Assembly: GCF_036669915.1 (NCBI RefSeq) | Contig: NC_089312.1 | Span: forward strand, 31,122,830-31,186,829 | From: Pocillopora verrucosa | Lineage: Eukaryota > Cnidaria > Anthozoa > Scleractinia > Pocilloporidae | Length of the DNA stretch: 64,000 bases | Direction of reading: 5' to 3' | Part shown: one piece after another, positions 23,254-34,900 of the stretch | Numbering within the stretch: position 1 is the first letter of the stretch | Layout of the letters: each line of letters begins with the position of its first letter | Notes under the pieces: generated by a model | What the model saw: only the letters and a program-made list of their open reading frames with translations | Told to the model about the DNA's origin: nothing | Database searches by the model: none | Program-made: the position numbers and the translations under genes

Positions 23254-24129
23254 TTAAAGTTCGGTTGTACATAAATCGGTGACCATCAAGTCTCTTTTCT
23301 TAAACACAGGTTCTGTACATCGCCTAACCAAACTTAAACTGCGGTGTACGGGCCGCGGTTGGCAGGTGAAAAGTTTGTTGGATGGGTTTTCAAAGCGGCT
23401 GATGTCGTTCATGGTTTTCTCGCACCCCTCAGTTATAGAGACGAGACGTCGATTGTTTTCTTGCGACGCAGTCTTTCCTTCAAACAGTGTTGCTGTTTGT
23501 CGTTCGGCTAATTGTCGTCCTTCGGTGCTGAACACTTGCTGTATCTGAATATTCGATAAGGCAACTGTACACCTTTCAAAAGCAGATTCGTGAGCGCGAG
23601 GATGCCTTGGTCTCGGGGCGACATTGAACGAGTGTGACCTTGAAGCCGGCTTATGTCCAGATACTTTTGATGCATCTTTACTGAGCGATTTTGATTGAGA
23701 AGAAAACACGCTCAGAGCCCGAAGAACAAGTCTCGCAATTGTTTCATTTTCGTAGCGAATCCCGGCCTTTTCATTAAAGTTTTTAGTACTATTAAAAGTG
23801 TGAAAAGTTGGCTGAGGTGACTCGATCCTTGTTAAGTCTGCAACTACCGTCTCTTTCCACACAACTGCGCGTGTTTTCAGGGAGGTCAAACAGACTTCAA
23901 TCCTTTGGCCAAGGCTGTCGGTATTGTAGATTAAAGCAATTACTCCTCGGCCGACAGTACTCCATTTCTCTTTAGTTGGTCGTCGTAGAATGCTGAGCCG
24001 AATCTTGTAAACTAATACCTCAGCCAAGCATGGGGCAATAACAATTTTATGACGAGGTGTGAGTGTCTTAGCCAAAGACTCTCTAATTCGTTGGATGTCT
24101 TCGTCAGTCAAAACCATCGTAGGCTTCAT
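23254..24129 (-). CDS. WASP-like WH1-domain protein without CRIB or VCA (291 aa, intronless); paralogue of the gene at 19486
   Basis: No named orthologue is recognised. Residues about 8-142 align with the WH1-like half of the neighbouring gene and with WASP: EVLVYKIRL (37-45), KWSTVGRGVIALIYNT (55-70), VVWKETVV (89-96), PTFHTFNS (107-114), AGIRYENETIARLVLRALS (122-140). The neighbour has WTLERSGVPVLVIST, ATWKETL, NFHTLML and AGFRFNCEESANVFL in the same order and spacing. After residue 145 it diverges completely: a Ser/Arg/Gln-rich tail (KPASRSHSFNVAPRPRHPRA and so on), predicted largely disordered, with no clear CRIB, WH2 or acidic motif. Same strand as its paralogue, 3 kb upstream of it, both intronless, so a tandem duplication is likely. 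A role as a WH1-only adaptor or competitor for WIP/verprolin ligands is inference. Confidence 0.72.
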   Translation of the reverse strand: MKPTMVLTDEDIQRIRESLAKTLTPRHKIVIAPCLAEVLVYKIRLSILRRPTKEKWSTVGRGVIALIYNTDSLGQRIEVCLTSLKTRAVVWKETVVADLTRIESPQPTFHTFNSTKNFNEKAGIRYENETIARLVLRALSVFSSQSKSLSKDASKVSGHKPASRSHSFNVAPRPRHPRAHESAFERCTVALSNIQIQQVFSTEGRQLAERQTATLFEGKTASQENNRRLVSITEGCEKTMNDISRFENPSNKLFTCQPRPVHRSLSLVRRCTEPVFKKRDLMVTDLCTTEL

Positions 24130-25810
24130 TGGAAATCGCTTTGTTACACCAAAACAAAGGTCTCAAGTGAAGCAGTGTCTCTAATACTGTTATTACAAAC
24201 CAGATCTAAAGAGAAGTGTCCAATCAAACAAACAGATTACCGCACTTTAGTATCGCAGTCAATGTACGGGCAAGCCGAGATAGGCACAGTCGCTTTGGAA
24301 TATTCGTGGCTGGCTGTTTGCGCTACAAGGGCTTGTGGATTTCCGCTTCGGTGAGAAATTATCTCGGAAATCAAGGCGTGGGAGTAAACAGAAGAGCCAT
24401 GAGTCATATTTACATGACTGCGAGTTTGTAAAGCTCTGTTTGTCAACTTGTGGGCAGCGAGAATCCAGCACTTTCCTATGACAGCGTTCTTTGTCTTTTA
24501 CTCTCGAGAAGACCTGGTAACAATTTTACAAAGAACAGAAGTTCGGGTAAAATATTTACCTTGGCTAAAGTCGAAATTGAAAGCTAATTATGGTTGACAC
24601 CATAATGTGCGTATTTGCCCTTCGGCGGTACTAGTCTGCTCGTTATTCAAATTTCTATAGATTATATTGTGTGCAAAGCACAGCTCATTCAGTAAGAAGG
24701 TCAACAACGGATGTACAGAGCGCCGACTCCATTTGCACTGGCTGACACCTCGGATCAGCTTATTTTTGTTTGATTTAAGAGGATTGAGACAGTTTTCAAG
24801 CTAGTTATTGAAATGCGTATAAAAACCAATTTATCAACGTTTTGTTTAAAAGAGCGTGAATAAGTTCTGACAAAGCAGCACAATAGTCTTCCTGTCAAAA
24901 TTTATTTATGCCGAAAAGCGGTCCTTTGGGAGAGAGAGCGTGTGTGCAGCGCAGAGTTAGAGCGTGACGCGTGATATTTAGGGAACGATCAATTAGTCCG
25001 TGACCCGTGCTTTCAATAAGACTTATCAAATGTGAAATGCTTATCTTCCAGCTTTTATCACGAGCCTTCAACTTTTGAAGAGTCTTGTACACTCCTTTCC
25101 GTACGCTTCCTCCTGGGACTTCCTTTTTCTTCTCAGTTTTCCAATTTATTTTTCTTCTCAAGATAGTCTGTTCTACTTAGTTCTTTCTCCTCATCAAACA
25201 ACTACAACCCAACTTTGTCTGCCCTACAAGTTGTTCACGCACTGTTCGTCTACTCGAAAGTCTTCTCTTATCATCATGTTTCTCTTAGTTTTCTAACTAG
25301 TGGTCAAAGAAAAATTTAGAATTTGACGGCAGGTGGTAAAACGTGAATCGTGTCCAAAGGTATGAATGATCCGTGATCGTGAGTGACTTGTTCCTTCGCA
25401 TATCAGTCAAAATAAATTTGATTTTTTCAAAACCGTCAGCCTGTTAGTGTAAAAACGTTAAATGCTGAGATGGTATTTCGGAATTTTTGCACACAAACGG
25501 AAAATTTAAGCATTGATGACCTCTAGATTTAAATCAAGAGAGTTTCTGAATCCGAGGTAATTTGATAAAAGATGTGATTATCACATTTCTTAAGAAAAAA
25601 CAAAACAAAAAATATTCAGTACAGCTGATGAAAGATCCATCCCTGCCTCAACGTCGAGACAAAGCTAGGCGCGAAGGTTGGGTAGAAAAGGGAGCCTAAG
25701 CTTTGGTCGACAGGCTAGGTTCAGCAACCTGACAGAACACACAACTCTTTCTATACGACCGTTACTCAAGATTTCGAATCCCTAATGACAATCACAAGAA
25801 ATTCTAAACT

Positions 25811-26021
25811 TTAACCCTTTAACTCCCATGAGTGACCAAGACAGAATTTCTCCTTACAATATCAATACAATATCAACCAGATAAGGGATAAGAATAAAGA
25901 AAAATATCAATTTGGGGATAAGTAGTTGATCCAATACTAAATTCTCTGAACTAACATTATAAGAATTGTATGGTTGACAATAAGAAGAATTACAAATTTG
26001 ATCTGGGAGTTAAAGGGTTAA
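25811..26021. mobile_element. AACCCTTTA-type MITE, best-preserved copy
   Basis: A perfect 18-bp terminal inverted repeat: TTAACCCTTTAACTCCCA at the left and its inverse at the right. About 211 bp, no coding capacity. The interior matches, inverted, the TEAD-intron copy at 9328-9525. Confidence 0.85.
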
Positions 26022-27777
26022 ACGTATCAGCACTCTTATTCATGGCGAAGTAATACCGGAAGCCGGGGTTAGATGACCACAAGCTTCGAAAACGAATCTT
26101 TTTATGCCAATTCGATTGCAGCCCTAAAGTTCCAGTTTTCATCTTTCCTGCCGAATCCCAGGTAATAATAAAAAATGTTTCTGTAAATGTATTAGGATTC
26201 GTTAATATAATGCCTACGATTTTTAAAATTGAAAATGAATCTGCACTCACCGTTTAAACACCGTTCCACGTAGCCCACCTGTGGTTGCCATAACCTAATA
26301 TCCGAAACTTTGTGATCTAAATATAATTAACTAATCCGCGAAAGTAATAGCGAAAATATCTCGCTTTAATGCTATGTAACAGTGATCCGGCCAACCTACA
26401 ATTTTCCCTCAACCACTTCGATCTCTCTGATACTCTGGCCCTTTCAAGGTTTCCTACAAGAAGTAAGTTCACAGAAGATTCAAGAAATCTTTGCCTGGAG
26501 AGAAGTTAAAAATAAATTTAGCTAAAAATTTCTCTTTGTTAGTTAACCGGATAACGACCTGCCCTTTCCTATCTTCTTAATGGTTTTGGGAGGAATTTTA
26601 AGATCACGTTCGTAATTCTATCCAAAATCTTTGAACTAACAAAGGGGTGAAAAAAAGGAAAAAAAAAAAAAAAAGGTGAGAACTAACACGGTTGAAAAAA
26701 AAATTACGAAACGATTGCCCTTCAATAAGTCACCAAGTTCAACAACCACATCTGGTGGACTCACCCAAGTAGCTCTTTAACATATAATTGATAACTGCTT
26801 TCTCGAAAACGTAAAAAAGCGACTGTTTTATGTATAATAAGTCTCGTTGTGCTTCTCGTGACATGCATGCATTAAGTGCTCGAAGAAGACGGTCGTGAAA
26901 ATATCGGATCCACGTCGGTATCTGCGTAAATGCTCACCAAACACTTCTCTAACACAACAACGATCAATTGATGTCAAGTTAGAGAAAATGTTGGAATAGG
27001 GGAGGGGTCGGTGTGCAGTTGCTCAGATACTGACACTGATTCAAAATATCGGCTTCTCAGTCTTATTTGAGCTGGTTGGTAAAATTACGAATAGATGGGA
27101 ATTCCGGCTGGGACAGTTTTTTCGTAAAATATTTGCTAGGAATTTTGTTATTAACTTGTGATAACAGGCAAAATAACCTTGACGTTTTGATGGCCGACAA
27201 TCACTCATCACGGCGTCCTTTTTCTGAGCTCATCTACCCAACAGAGCAGGCGTAATTTTGGCGAGCGAGTGCTCGTTAATTTACGGCCGCCACCTTTGAT
27301 TTTAATGGCAGTGGAAGGCTGGGAAGAGAAAGAAATTTTTACCAAGGGGACGGTGGACGGTCAACAATAAGGAGAGGGGTGGGGGTAGGGGAGTGGTTCT
27401 CAAAAATGATCCAAAATAATCAGGCTAAAGGATTTAATACTTTAATTCTTAGACAAAGATTGTCTTGTTAATGGAAACCTTGTCTATAATCTGATGCAAT
27501 GAGTCCATGCAATTTTAAATATCGATATACAGAGTACTTTGTAAGAATAATTCTTCTAAAAATTATCTTTCCACCCTTTTTGAACTTCTTCAAACTCCCA
27601 AGATCTGATTAGCAGACAACCATTTCCTCTTTTAATAGATTATCTAAACTAATCTAAAAATAAGTGAGGATAATCTGTTGTCATATTCTGACACCATACT
27701 CTGGTTAATTTTCATTTCTCCTCAAGACTAATGCATTGAAGTTGTACCATGAGGTTGCATGTTCATCCTAATAATTA

Positions 27778-27996
27778 ACCGAAGATTTCACTCTTAAATT
27801 CCTGGAGGTGATTAACAAGTAACTTCTCCCTGTAATATCCATACATTATCTAGAAAACAGGCGATGAGAACACTCAAATTTAGCAGGTTAAAGTTGTTAT
27901 CTTAATCTAACACAAATTTCCCTGACTAAGTTACAAGGAAATGTGTAGCAGCTAGAAGGGAGAATCACAAAACAGATCTTGAGAGTAAAATGGTTC
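27778..27996. repeat. Degenerate AACCCTTTA-type MITE copy
   Basis: It begins ttaaccgaagatttcactct and shares the interior with the 49012 copy in part (taacttctccctgtaatatccatacatta, acaaatttccctgactaagttacaagg). The ends have decayed. Confidence 0.5.
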
Positions 27997-28436
27997 AGGA
28001 TAAAGCCCATAAACTTGTCCTCCAGTTCCCAGTTATCCTGAAAACTTTAAATATGGCAAAACAATAAATACAATTTCTTCCTAAGTTTATTTTGAAATTT
28101 ATAGTGACTCCTACTTTTCTTCCCTTGTAAGATGAAGTTCTAAAGAGGGAAATAACTTTTCCAGTCAAATAACACAGACAAACAAACAAATGATGGGTAC
28201 TAAGATATGACAATAACGTCATTTGCCTTTAACTGAGTCACATGGCTCTACAATAAAATCTGCTCACTTTGAGCACTTATTGGAGATTCAAATTTCCATA
28301 GTAAAAAAATGTGTCTCTACCAACTCAATCCTTCTTTGTGGCAAAATACTTTTCACAGCACAAACTTTACTTGATCTGAAAAAAGAAATCTCAGAATGTC
28401 TGAGAAACAAGGTATACTATATTACTCTGCATTTTC

Positions 28437-30101
28437 CTATGCAGTTTGCTCGTTCTTTTTGTGAGAAAGAATTTGGAAAAAAAGGGATTTATTAAAGCAC
28501 ACCACTAAGCTTGCCCCACAAGCAGAAAGCACAACATGTGCTGGCTCTTCAGCAGTTTCAATTCTTGAAATCATTTCCCCATCTGGTTTAAAGGCCACAA
28601 TTGAATTACCACTACAGTCACAAACTAGAATTACATTGTTGATTACATCAGCAGTTATGCCAACTGGGTCTAAGAGATCCCTGTTTCCAAAATCAAGGAG
28701 AAATTTACCATTACTGTCAAAGACCATGATGCATTCAAGATCACCATCAGTCACAAAGAACTTCCCATGGTGATAAACAACATCTTGAGGGCAAGCCAGT
28801 TTATCTTTGCCAAAACTAAATAGAAATCTTCTATCAGGGCTGTAGACCAGAATACAAGATTGCACTTCATCTTCAGGCTCATCGCAGCAGTCTCGAGGAC
28901 TCGAGGTCACCAACAGGCGGCCACTACCATCTGTTGAAATCCTTGTAAACTTCACAGAGTCATTTGGTGCTTTGACATATTTTTTGATAAATGTACCTTC
29001 TTTGTCGTAGTGAAGAAGGCGATTACATTCTCGGTTCACAACAATTATTTCTTCATCTTTGGAAAATGTTATGTCCCACAAGTCACCGTATCTAATGCGG
29101 AATGATGTAAGGTAGTCTAATTGTGAAGAGAAGACATGTACATGCCTTTCCTCTTCATCGAGTGCCGCAATCTCACCTGATACACTGGACACCGCAAAGG
29201 CAAAAGTAAAGAATTCAGTTTCGATCGTCTTTGTTACTTCTCCGCAAGTGCCATAGTCAATCAATCCAGCACTGGCTCCAGCGTGGATGTATTTTGTAAC
29301 AGACATTGTCAATGTCCCGAGCATTTCAACGCATTTCTCATCTAATTCTAACACCTGAAAATGATTGTAGTATATTTCTGCTTGGCTAGATAGCTTCCTA
29401 GCTTCAAGAGTTCTTGTATCCAAAGTTGAGCTTATTTCTTTTAACTGCTCCTCTAACACATCTCCGAACTTTAAAATCTTTTCAATGTCATCCCCACTGA
29501 GAATTTCATTTGCTTGCTGGATGGAGCTTCTCGCTTTTTGAAATAAATCGATCATGTCTTCCCTCTGTTTTCGAAGGGAGTCAGTGTCGTAGTTTTCAGT
29601 CATAAAATCGTCAAGCTGAGAAAGCAGAATTTTCCTTTTATCATTTATGAACTGAATAATATTATCAGCCATTGTGTTGATCTCACATATCATAGCTTGG
29701 CTCTGCTCGGTCGCTTTATCGTAACAATCTTCCATATCCTTGACTGCTTTTTCTGCTGCCTCTACCCGCTCTTTACAAAATCTCAAGGCTTCAGTAACAG
29801 CTTTTTTCTCTTTCCTTGCGGGAGTGTTATCGATCAGACGCAGCAAAAGATGGTTTGTGGGGAAGGCCGACACCCCTAGGGGGGGAAGAAACGATTCTTC
29901 TCGACACTGAGGACATGAAATCGTAATACTGTTTCTACGAACCATGTTCTGCAAACACCGCTCACAAACGTTATGTGCACAACTTGGAAGACATTTTGGT
30001 TCCTGAAATTCTTCTAAACAGACAGGACAAGTGGTTTCGTCTCCCATAATACTCAAAACTTTCTGAAATTCCTCATGTTCGGATCGAGAGACGCCCGCCA
30101 T
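28437..30101 (-). CDS. RING-coiled-coil-NHL protein without B-box (554 aa, intronless); probable E3 ubiquitin ligase
   Basis: N-terminal C3HC4 RING finger at residues 25-66 (CPVCLEEF, then CAHNVCERC, then CPQC), which recruits E2 enzymes. The stretch where TRIM proteins carry B-boxes has no Cys/His pattern. A long coiled coil follows (about 100-260; heptads such as KERVEAAEKAVKDMEDCYDK). Residues about 310-545 form a beta-propeller of NHL type: DEEERHVHVFSS, GDLWDITFSKDEEIIVVNR, ILVYSPDRRFLFSFG, ACPQDVVYHHGKFFVTD, DPVGITADVINNVILVCD. The order RING-coil-NHL matches the TRIM2/3/32/71 group minus the B-box, a layout much expanded in cnidarians and molluscs. The start ATG at 30101 is the first in frame, and the RING begins 24 codons later. 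Intronless. Substrate unknown; RNA or protein binding by the propeller is possible. A 190-bp fold-back element sits 70 bp upstream of the start. Confidence 0.88.
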   Translation of the reverse strand: MAGVSRSEHEEFQKVLSIMGDETTCPVCLEEFQEPKCLPSCAHNVCERCLQNMVRRNSITISCPQCREESFLPPLGVSAFPTNHLLLRLIDNTPARKEKKAVTEALRFCKERVEAAEKAVKDMEDCYDKATEQSQAMICEINTMADNIIQFINDKRKILLSQLDDFMTENYDTDSLRKQREDMIDLFQKARSSIQQANEILSGDDIEKILKFGDVLEEQLKEISSTLDTRTLEARKLSSQAEIYYNHFQVLELDEKCVEMLGTLTMSVTKYIHAGASAGLIDYGTCGEVTKTIETEFFTFAFAVSSVSGEIAALDEEERHVHVFSSQLDYLTSFRIRYGDLWDITFSKDEEIIVVNRECNRLLHYDKEGTFIKKYVKAPNDSVKFTRISTDGSGRLLVTSSPRDCCDEPEDEVQSCILVYSPDRRFLFSFGKDKLACPQDVVYHHGKFFVTDGDLECIMVFDSNGKFLLDFGNRDLLDPVGITADVINNVILVCDCSGNSIVAFKPDGEMISRIETAEEPAHVVLSACGASLVVCFNKSLFFQILSHKKNEQTA

Positions 30102-30172
30102 TGCTGCCAGCTGGGATATTATCCACGTTTCAGTGATTATGCAACTTAGTGCCCAGTTTCCTCACGGGAAAA

Positions 30173-30364
30173 CAGGTAATTTCGTGTTAACAACTAAGTT
30201 TAAAACGTAGATTGGCCACCGTAAAGAGTAAAAAGCTGACGTTTTGGGCGTTAGCCCTTCCTCCATCGCTCTGACGAAGGGATAACGCTCGAAACGTCAG
30301 CTTTTTTACTCTTTACGGCGGCCAGTTTACGTTTTCAACTCAGTTGTTAACACTAAATTACCTG
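30173..30364. mobile_element. Fold-back MITE in the RING-NHL promoter
   Basis: Near-continuous inverted repeat with arms of about 85 bp. Left arm: caggtaatttcgtgttaaca ... gaccgt-like core agctgacgttttgggcgtta. Right arm, inverted: caggtaatttagtgttaaca ... agctgacgtttcgagcgtta. The loop is about 15-20 nt (cctccatcgctctgac). Confidence 0.85.
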
Positions 30365-30779
30365 CTATACTCTCCCACCGACGGAGCACCACAGTTTCTT
30401 TAGAAACCTACCCCCTTTATACATTCCTCACGAAAGTTGGACTGATACAAGTCACGTGGGTAACTTTGTGCGGGATAATTTGGTAAACCAACCAGAGAAG
30501 TACTTTTAGACCAACAAGGATAAGGAGAGTTGAAAGATGTTAATTGTAAATGAGTGCACATCTAGCTTTAAGATGTATCAATGGCAACACAGTCCAGAAA
30601 AAAATTACTATGATATGGTTCTTTATAAACTTGAAAGAACATGGTCATGGCCTCCTGCTACATTAAAATATAAGGTGATGTAGTTCCCCCTACACCCTCC
30701 CTCCCCCCCCAAAAAAAAAAAGTTAATGAAAACATTCAAAAAAGGTAGAATATATGAAATAGGGAGGGTAGGCAAAAGT

Positions 30780-31095
30780 TAGGTAAAGTCTTCACCTGAT
30801 CCAAGTGGGTCACCCAGCCTAAACTTATCCTGGTTTCTATGGCATGATGTGATTAAGATTATTACTCCTCCCTGCTGGATTCCACCCAGTCCATTGCAGG
30901 GTTCCCTCCAGCATTTTATCAGGCTTCCCTGACTATCCACCAATACCCAGTCATACTCCTGAGTAGAGAGACACATGGTGAAATTCAGGTGTTTAGCACA
31001 TGCCCAAGATCACAGTGCAATGACCCCACAGGTCTTGAACCTGGACTTCTTCACCAAGAGTCCAGTGCTCTTACCACTTGCCCACCATGTCTCAC
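30780..31095 (-). mobile_element. tRNA-derived SINE, minus strand
   Basis: Read on the minus strand it begins with a pol III A box (tgggcaagtggtaagagc, 31084-31067) and a B box (ggttcaagacc, 31041-31031) at tRNA spacing. A core follows (ggggtcattgcactgtgatc, then gtatgactgggtattggtgg and accctgcaatggactg) that is shared with the SINE at 38676. Confidence 0.8.
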
Positions 31096-31989
31096 ACTGA
31101 GGGGGTAGAGGGGTGGGTAACTTACTTGAGTAATTGCAGAGGCTACTTAACAGCAAAAGTATTGTCAGCTCTTGCAAACTAATTAAACTTTTCAAAGTAC
31201 TTCCTTTTTGACACCTTTCATTATAAACCATAAATCAGAGCAGAGAGGAGATACAGTGATTTTTCCAGTTATAGGAGGAACAAGGGGGAAAATCTCTTCA
31301 TCAAATTTTTCTAACATTTCCACCACCTCACTAAAGAGAAAATTCACAATCAAATCTCACTGTTTCTGGTTCTGCATTTCATTGCTTGAATTCATGATAT
31401 AACTCAAGTTTTACAACAAGTAATCATTGCAACCCTTTTTCTTAACAGCAAAGAATTACCAAACTAAAAATAGCACCAAGATCATCCATAATCATAGCTT
31501 GTATTTAATCTCTTTATCTAAGAAATACTTATTACAAAAAAAACAACCACATAAAGGCTTGCAAAGAATTCTCATGATTGTATTAACTCTTATTTAGGTT
31601 ACTGTAAAAGATCTATGAAACCTATCCTTCTATTCTTAATTATTCATTAATACATCAATAATCCAATTAATTGACTAAACTCAATAGATTAAAAGGGTTT
31701 TAATAACCCACTCTTTAAGTTTCTTCACTACTGGTGTTGGATGGTTAAAACTACCTACATACACCAATACACTGTGCATAAAATACACACACTCATTATT
31801 GCAAAAGGAGTTACTCCTTCATTCTGCTTCTCTTCTAAGCTATGGTCCTGCTCATGAACAATTACCCCCTGTCAACTGCAAAGAAGTAGTTGGATTATTA
31901 TCTTCATTATCAGCAAGACTTTGGTGAAGTCAACCCTTCCAAACAAATGCCTATCACTGACTTAGGATATTTTCCATCTTTAGCCTTGA

Positions 31990-34900
31990 TTACTGTCTGA
32001 CAAGTGAGTAACATACACCTATTCCAACAGCTGCTGCAGCAACACCATATTTCAACCAGGACTCCCAAGAGTTTCTATTGCTCCTTGTACCACTGGCTGG
32101 TCTTGACTGTGAACCTTCTTTTCCATCTTTCTCTTCTCTTTCATAATACTTCTTTATGAGACTTTTTGTGTCGTGTATGTCATCCTCGTCTTCCTCATCA
32201 AAGGCAGCCTAAGATTAACAGATAATATTGGGATCAAAATGTAGGATGGATTGTTAAAACCTGGAAACTGGTACAGTCAAGACTAACAACAGATGAACCT
32301 GTATTAAGCAACACCTTATTAAGCAATGACCTTGTATTAAGCAGTCAGTTGTCAAAGTCCTAAATTTTTCCCCCATAATTACTTCCTAATAAGTGGGTGA
32401 CATTGTTCTGAATCCCACAATAAACAGCATGAAAAACTATAAGGTCAAAATAACCTGATAACAACATATGGAAGGTGTTTTCAGTTTTGTACTCAAAACT
32501 AAAATCCAGCATTATTGGAAATGAAGTAAAGCCACAGCATTCAGTGGCAGATCCAGACCTTGAGCTAAAGAAGGGGGGGGGTGTTTGTTGCTTGCCCTGC
32601 TGGCTTTTCTTCCTTCTGTGATTCTTTTTTTTTTCTTTCACCAAAATAAGGAGGGTGCCTGAGCCCCCTAGGCCCCTCCCCTTGATCTGCCACTGGTATT
32701 GAGAGATATGATCTAAGGAGGCCAAAACATTTTCCAGCCAAAGTGAACTGTATTTTGTTAGTAAGTAAGTAAGTAAGAACTTTATTTAGAGAGGGTAACA
32801 CATGACAGTATAACAGATAAACTAGTGGCCCTCTGTGCTAAAACATCAACCAGGTAATCATAAAACAACTAGGAAGAGTAAAAAGTAAAAACATTTATTA
32901 TCTATAGTTAAAAATATATAGAAAAAAAATAAGTTAAAAACACAGAGATACCTCAGTCTATAAAGTAACTAAGAATCATACAAAGTATGAACATTAATCC
33001 CAAGTCATCTATCATCTAATCTCTCAAAAAGTTCTTTTTGTGCCCCAAAATTATATTCCTGCTCCTTACCCCTTCCCTGAGCAGTTTGTACCCCCCTACA
33101 TCAAACCTTAGAGACAGCCTTGTAACTTAAGCCATTTTTTGTTTCCCTTAAGAATTTGAGTTTGAAAGGATCTACTTTACATTTTTTAGGTACTTACCCA
33201 TCCTCCCTTCTTTTCTATCCATTCAGCTGTACTCTCTTGTATAAACCTTAAGCTGTGTTCAGCTAACTGCTCAAGCTGCTTATCATCTAACTCTCCAATA
33301 ATGGCTATTTCACGAGCAAAATGGCACAATAGTGCAACCTTTGACCAGCCAACAATGTGATGATCAAAGGTAAGATGTCTTGCAGCTTTGCAAAATTGTT
33401 CGTATGACAGAGATTCTGCTTGAATCATTTTCAAGGGCTCATCTAATAAATTAGGCACCATTTCCATAATTTCTTGACTGATCTTGTCCAGTCGTGCAGC
33501 AACACGACCCTCGGGAGATAACACAGGAGAAGGAGTGTGGTCACGATCAAAGCAAGATTTACATGAAAGCGGTGGAAGCTTGAGCTCATTTGGTCTCTTG
33601 TAAAAATCCCTATTCAAACACACAAGAATGATGTTGATTCCAACTTTTGTTTATACCTTATGTTAATACTAATAGTAAATTTTTTGAGCCCATAAGTAAC
33701 AACCAATTGTGTGGCCTCATTTCCTGGTTAGAAAAACACTGATTTTAATAGCAGAGATGAGATTGACATTTTAAAAAAACCAAGCAAAAGTCATCGTCAG
33801 AGACTAGTCAAAATACTTTTTTAATGAAAAATATTTATAAAATTTTTTAAAATAAATTTTTAAAAAGAAATAAATAACTCAAAAAGACTAAATGTTACTA
33901 AATATAAAGTGAAGTAAATAAAATAAACATTATTTCCAAATCCATATCTCTTGACTTGCATCAAGAGATAGACACAAGCACAGGGTGAAATGTGATAATA
34001 AGACTATCCTGTTTGTCATTATATGTAAATTATCCACTAATTACCAGACATTTTAAAACCATAAAGTGCCCAACCGTTTTTATTATCACCCTTAGTGGCG
34101 GCTCGTAAGACACGTTTTTTGAAAAAAAGAAGTCAAGAAAAGGAATTCTTATACTAAATGAAGGCTTGATTGAGTTAAAAGAGGTAGTTTGAAAATCACA
34201 CTCCTATTCATTCCTCTAAATTAAAATTCAGTGGGCTTAGCAATAATTCTTACTTTCCTTGAAGTTCCGAATGATAGCAGGGGGTATATCGAACCATTGA
34301 ACCATTGTAATAGTCTTATAAATATGGCGATTTTGTGGAGTTTCCTGCACTTCAAATACATGGATGCGTCACGATCTGAGATTCACATGTATGAGATTCA
34401 GACAGTCGCATTTTACTGTCTTTCCTGATTGATTCACACAGCTGTTCGAGTTGTGTTTACAAACGCAAACTATTAGAGAATCTAACCAGGAAACATCTGA
34501 ACCCCCAAAACGTCATGTTAAAACACCTGAAAATAGTGTACTGCGCAATAGACTTGTCATTAAAACGTTCAAACAAAACCGATAACTTACATTTTCTTCT
34601 CTGCTCTTCCTCTGAGTTTGTTATGGTCAAATGTTTCAATGTCTCTCTTCAAGTTCAAGGATAACTTTCGCTGTAGTTTTGCCATTTCCAAAAATTTTTT
34701 CCTCTTAGATTCGTAAGCTCCGGCATCGCTAGCACTCTTCGACAGGCCAATTATAGCTCTTTTAAGATAAGGTGCCCTGTTCTCAGAATTTGTAAAGTTC
34801 CTAGCAGTCAGCCTATCTGCTGGTAACGAACCTAGGTAGTCTAATACTACAATTCGAGTTTCCTCCCGAATTCGTTCGAGTGAGGCCCAACGATCAATGT

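Larger units (their letters stand above)
24130..28436. other. 4.3-kb spacer, no gene recognised
   Basis: It holds a complete MITE (25811-26021), a degenerate one (27778-27996), a poly-A/G run (26650-26680) and otherwise unique AT-rich sequence. Open frames up to 90 codons occur on both strands, but none shows a domain or splices convincingly to another. A TTTATT near 28086 is a possible polyadenylation signal for the minus-strand gene at 28437. Confidence 0.45.
30102..31989. other. Spacer between RING-NHL gene start and Bcl-2-family gene A end
   Basis: It contains a fold-back element (30173-30364), C/A homopolymer runs (30700-30722), a minus-strand SINE (30780-31095) and unique AT-rich sequence, part of which is probably the 3' UTR of the Bcl-2 gene that stops at 31990. 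No further gene recognised. Confidence 0.5.
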
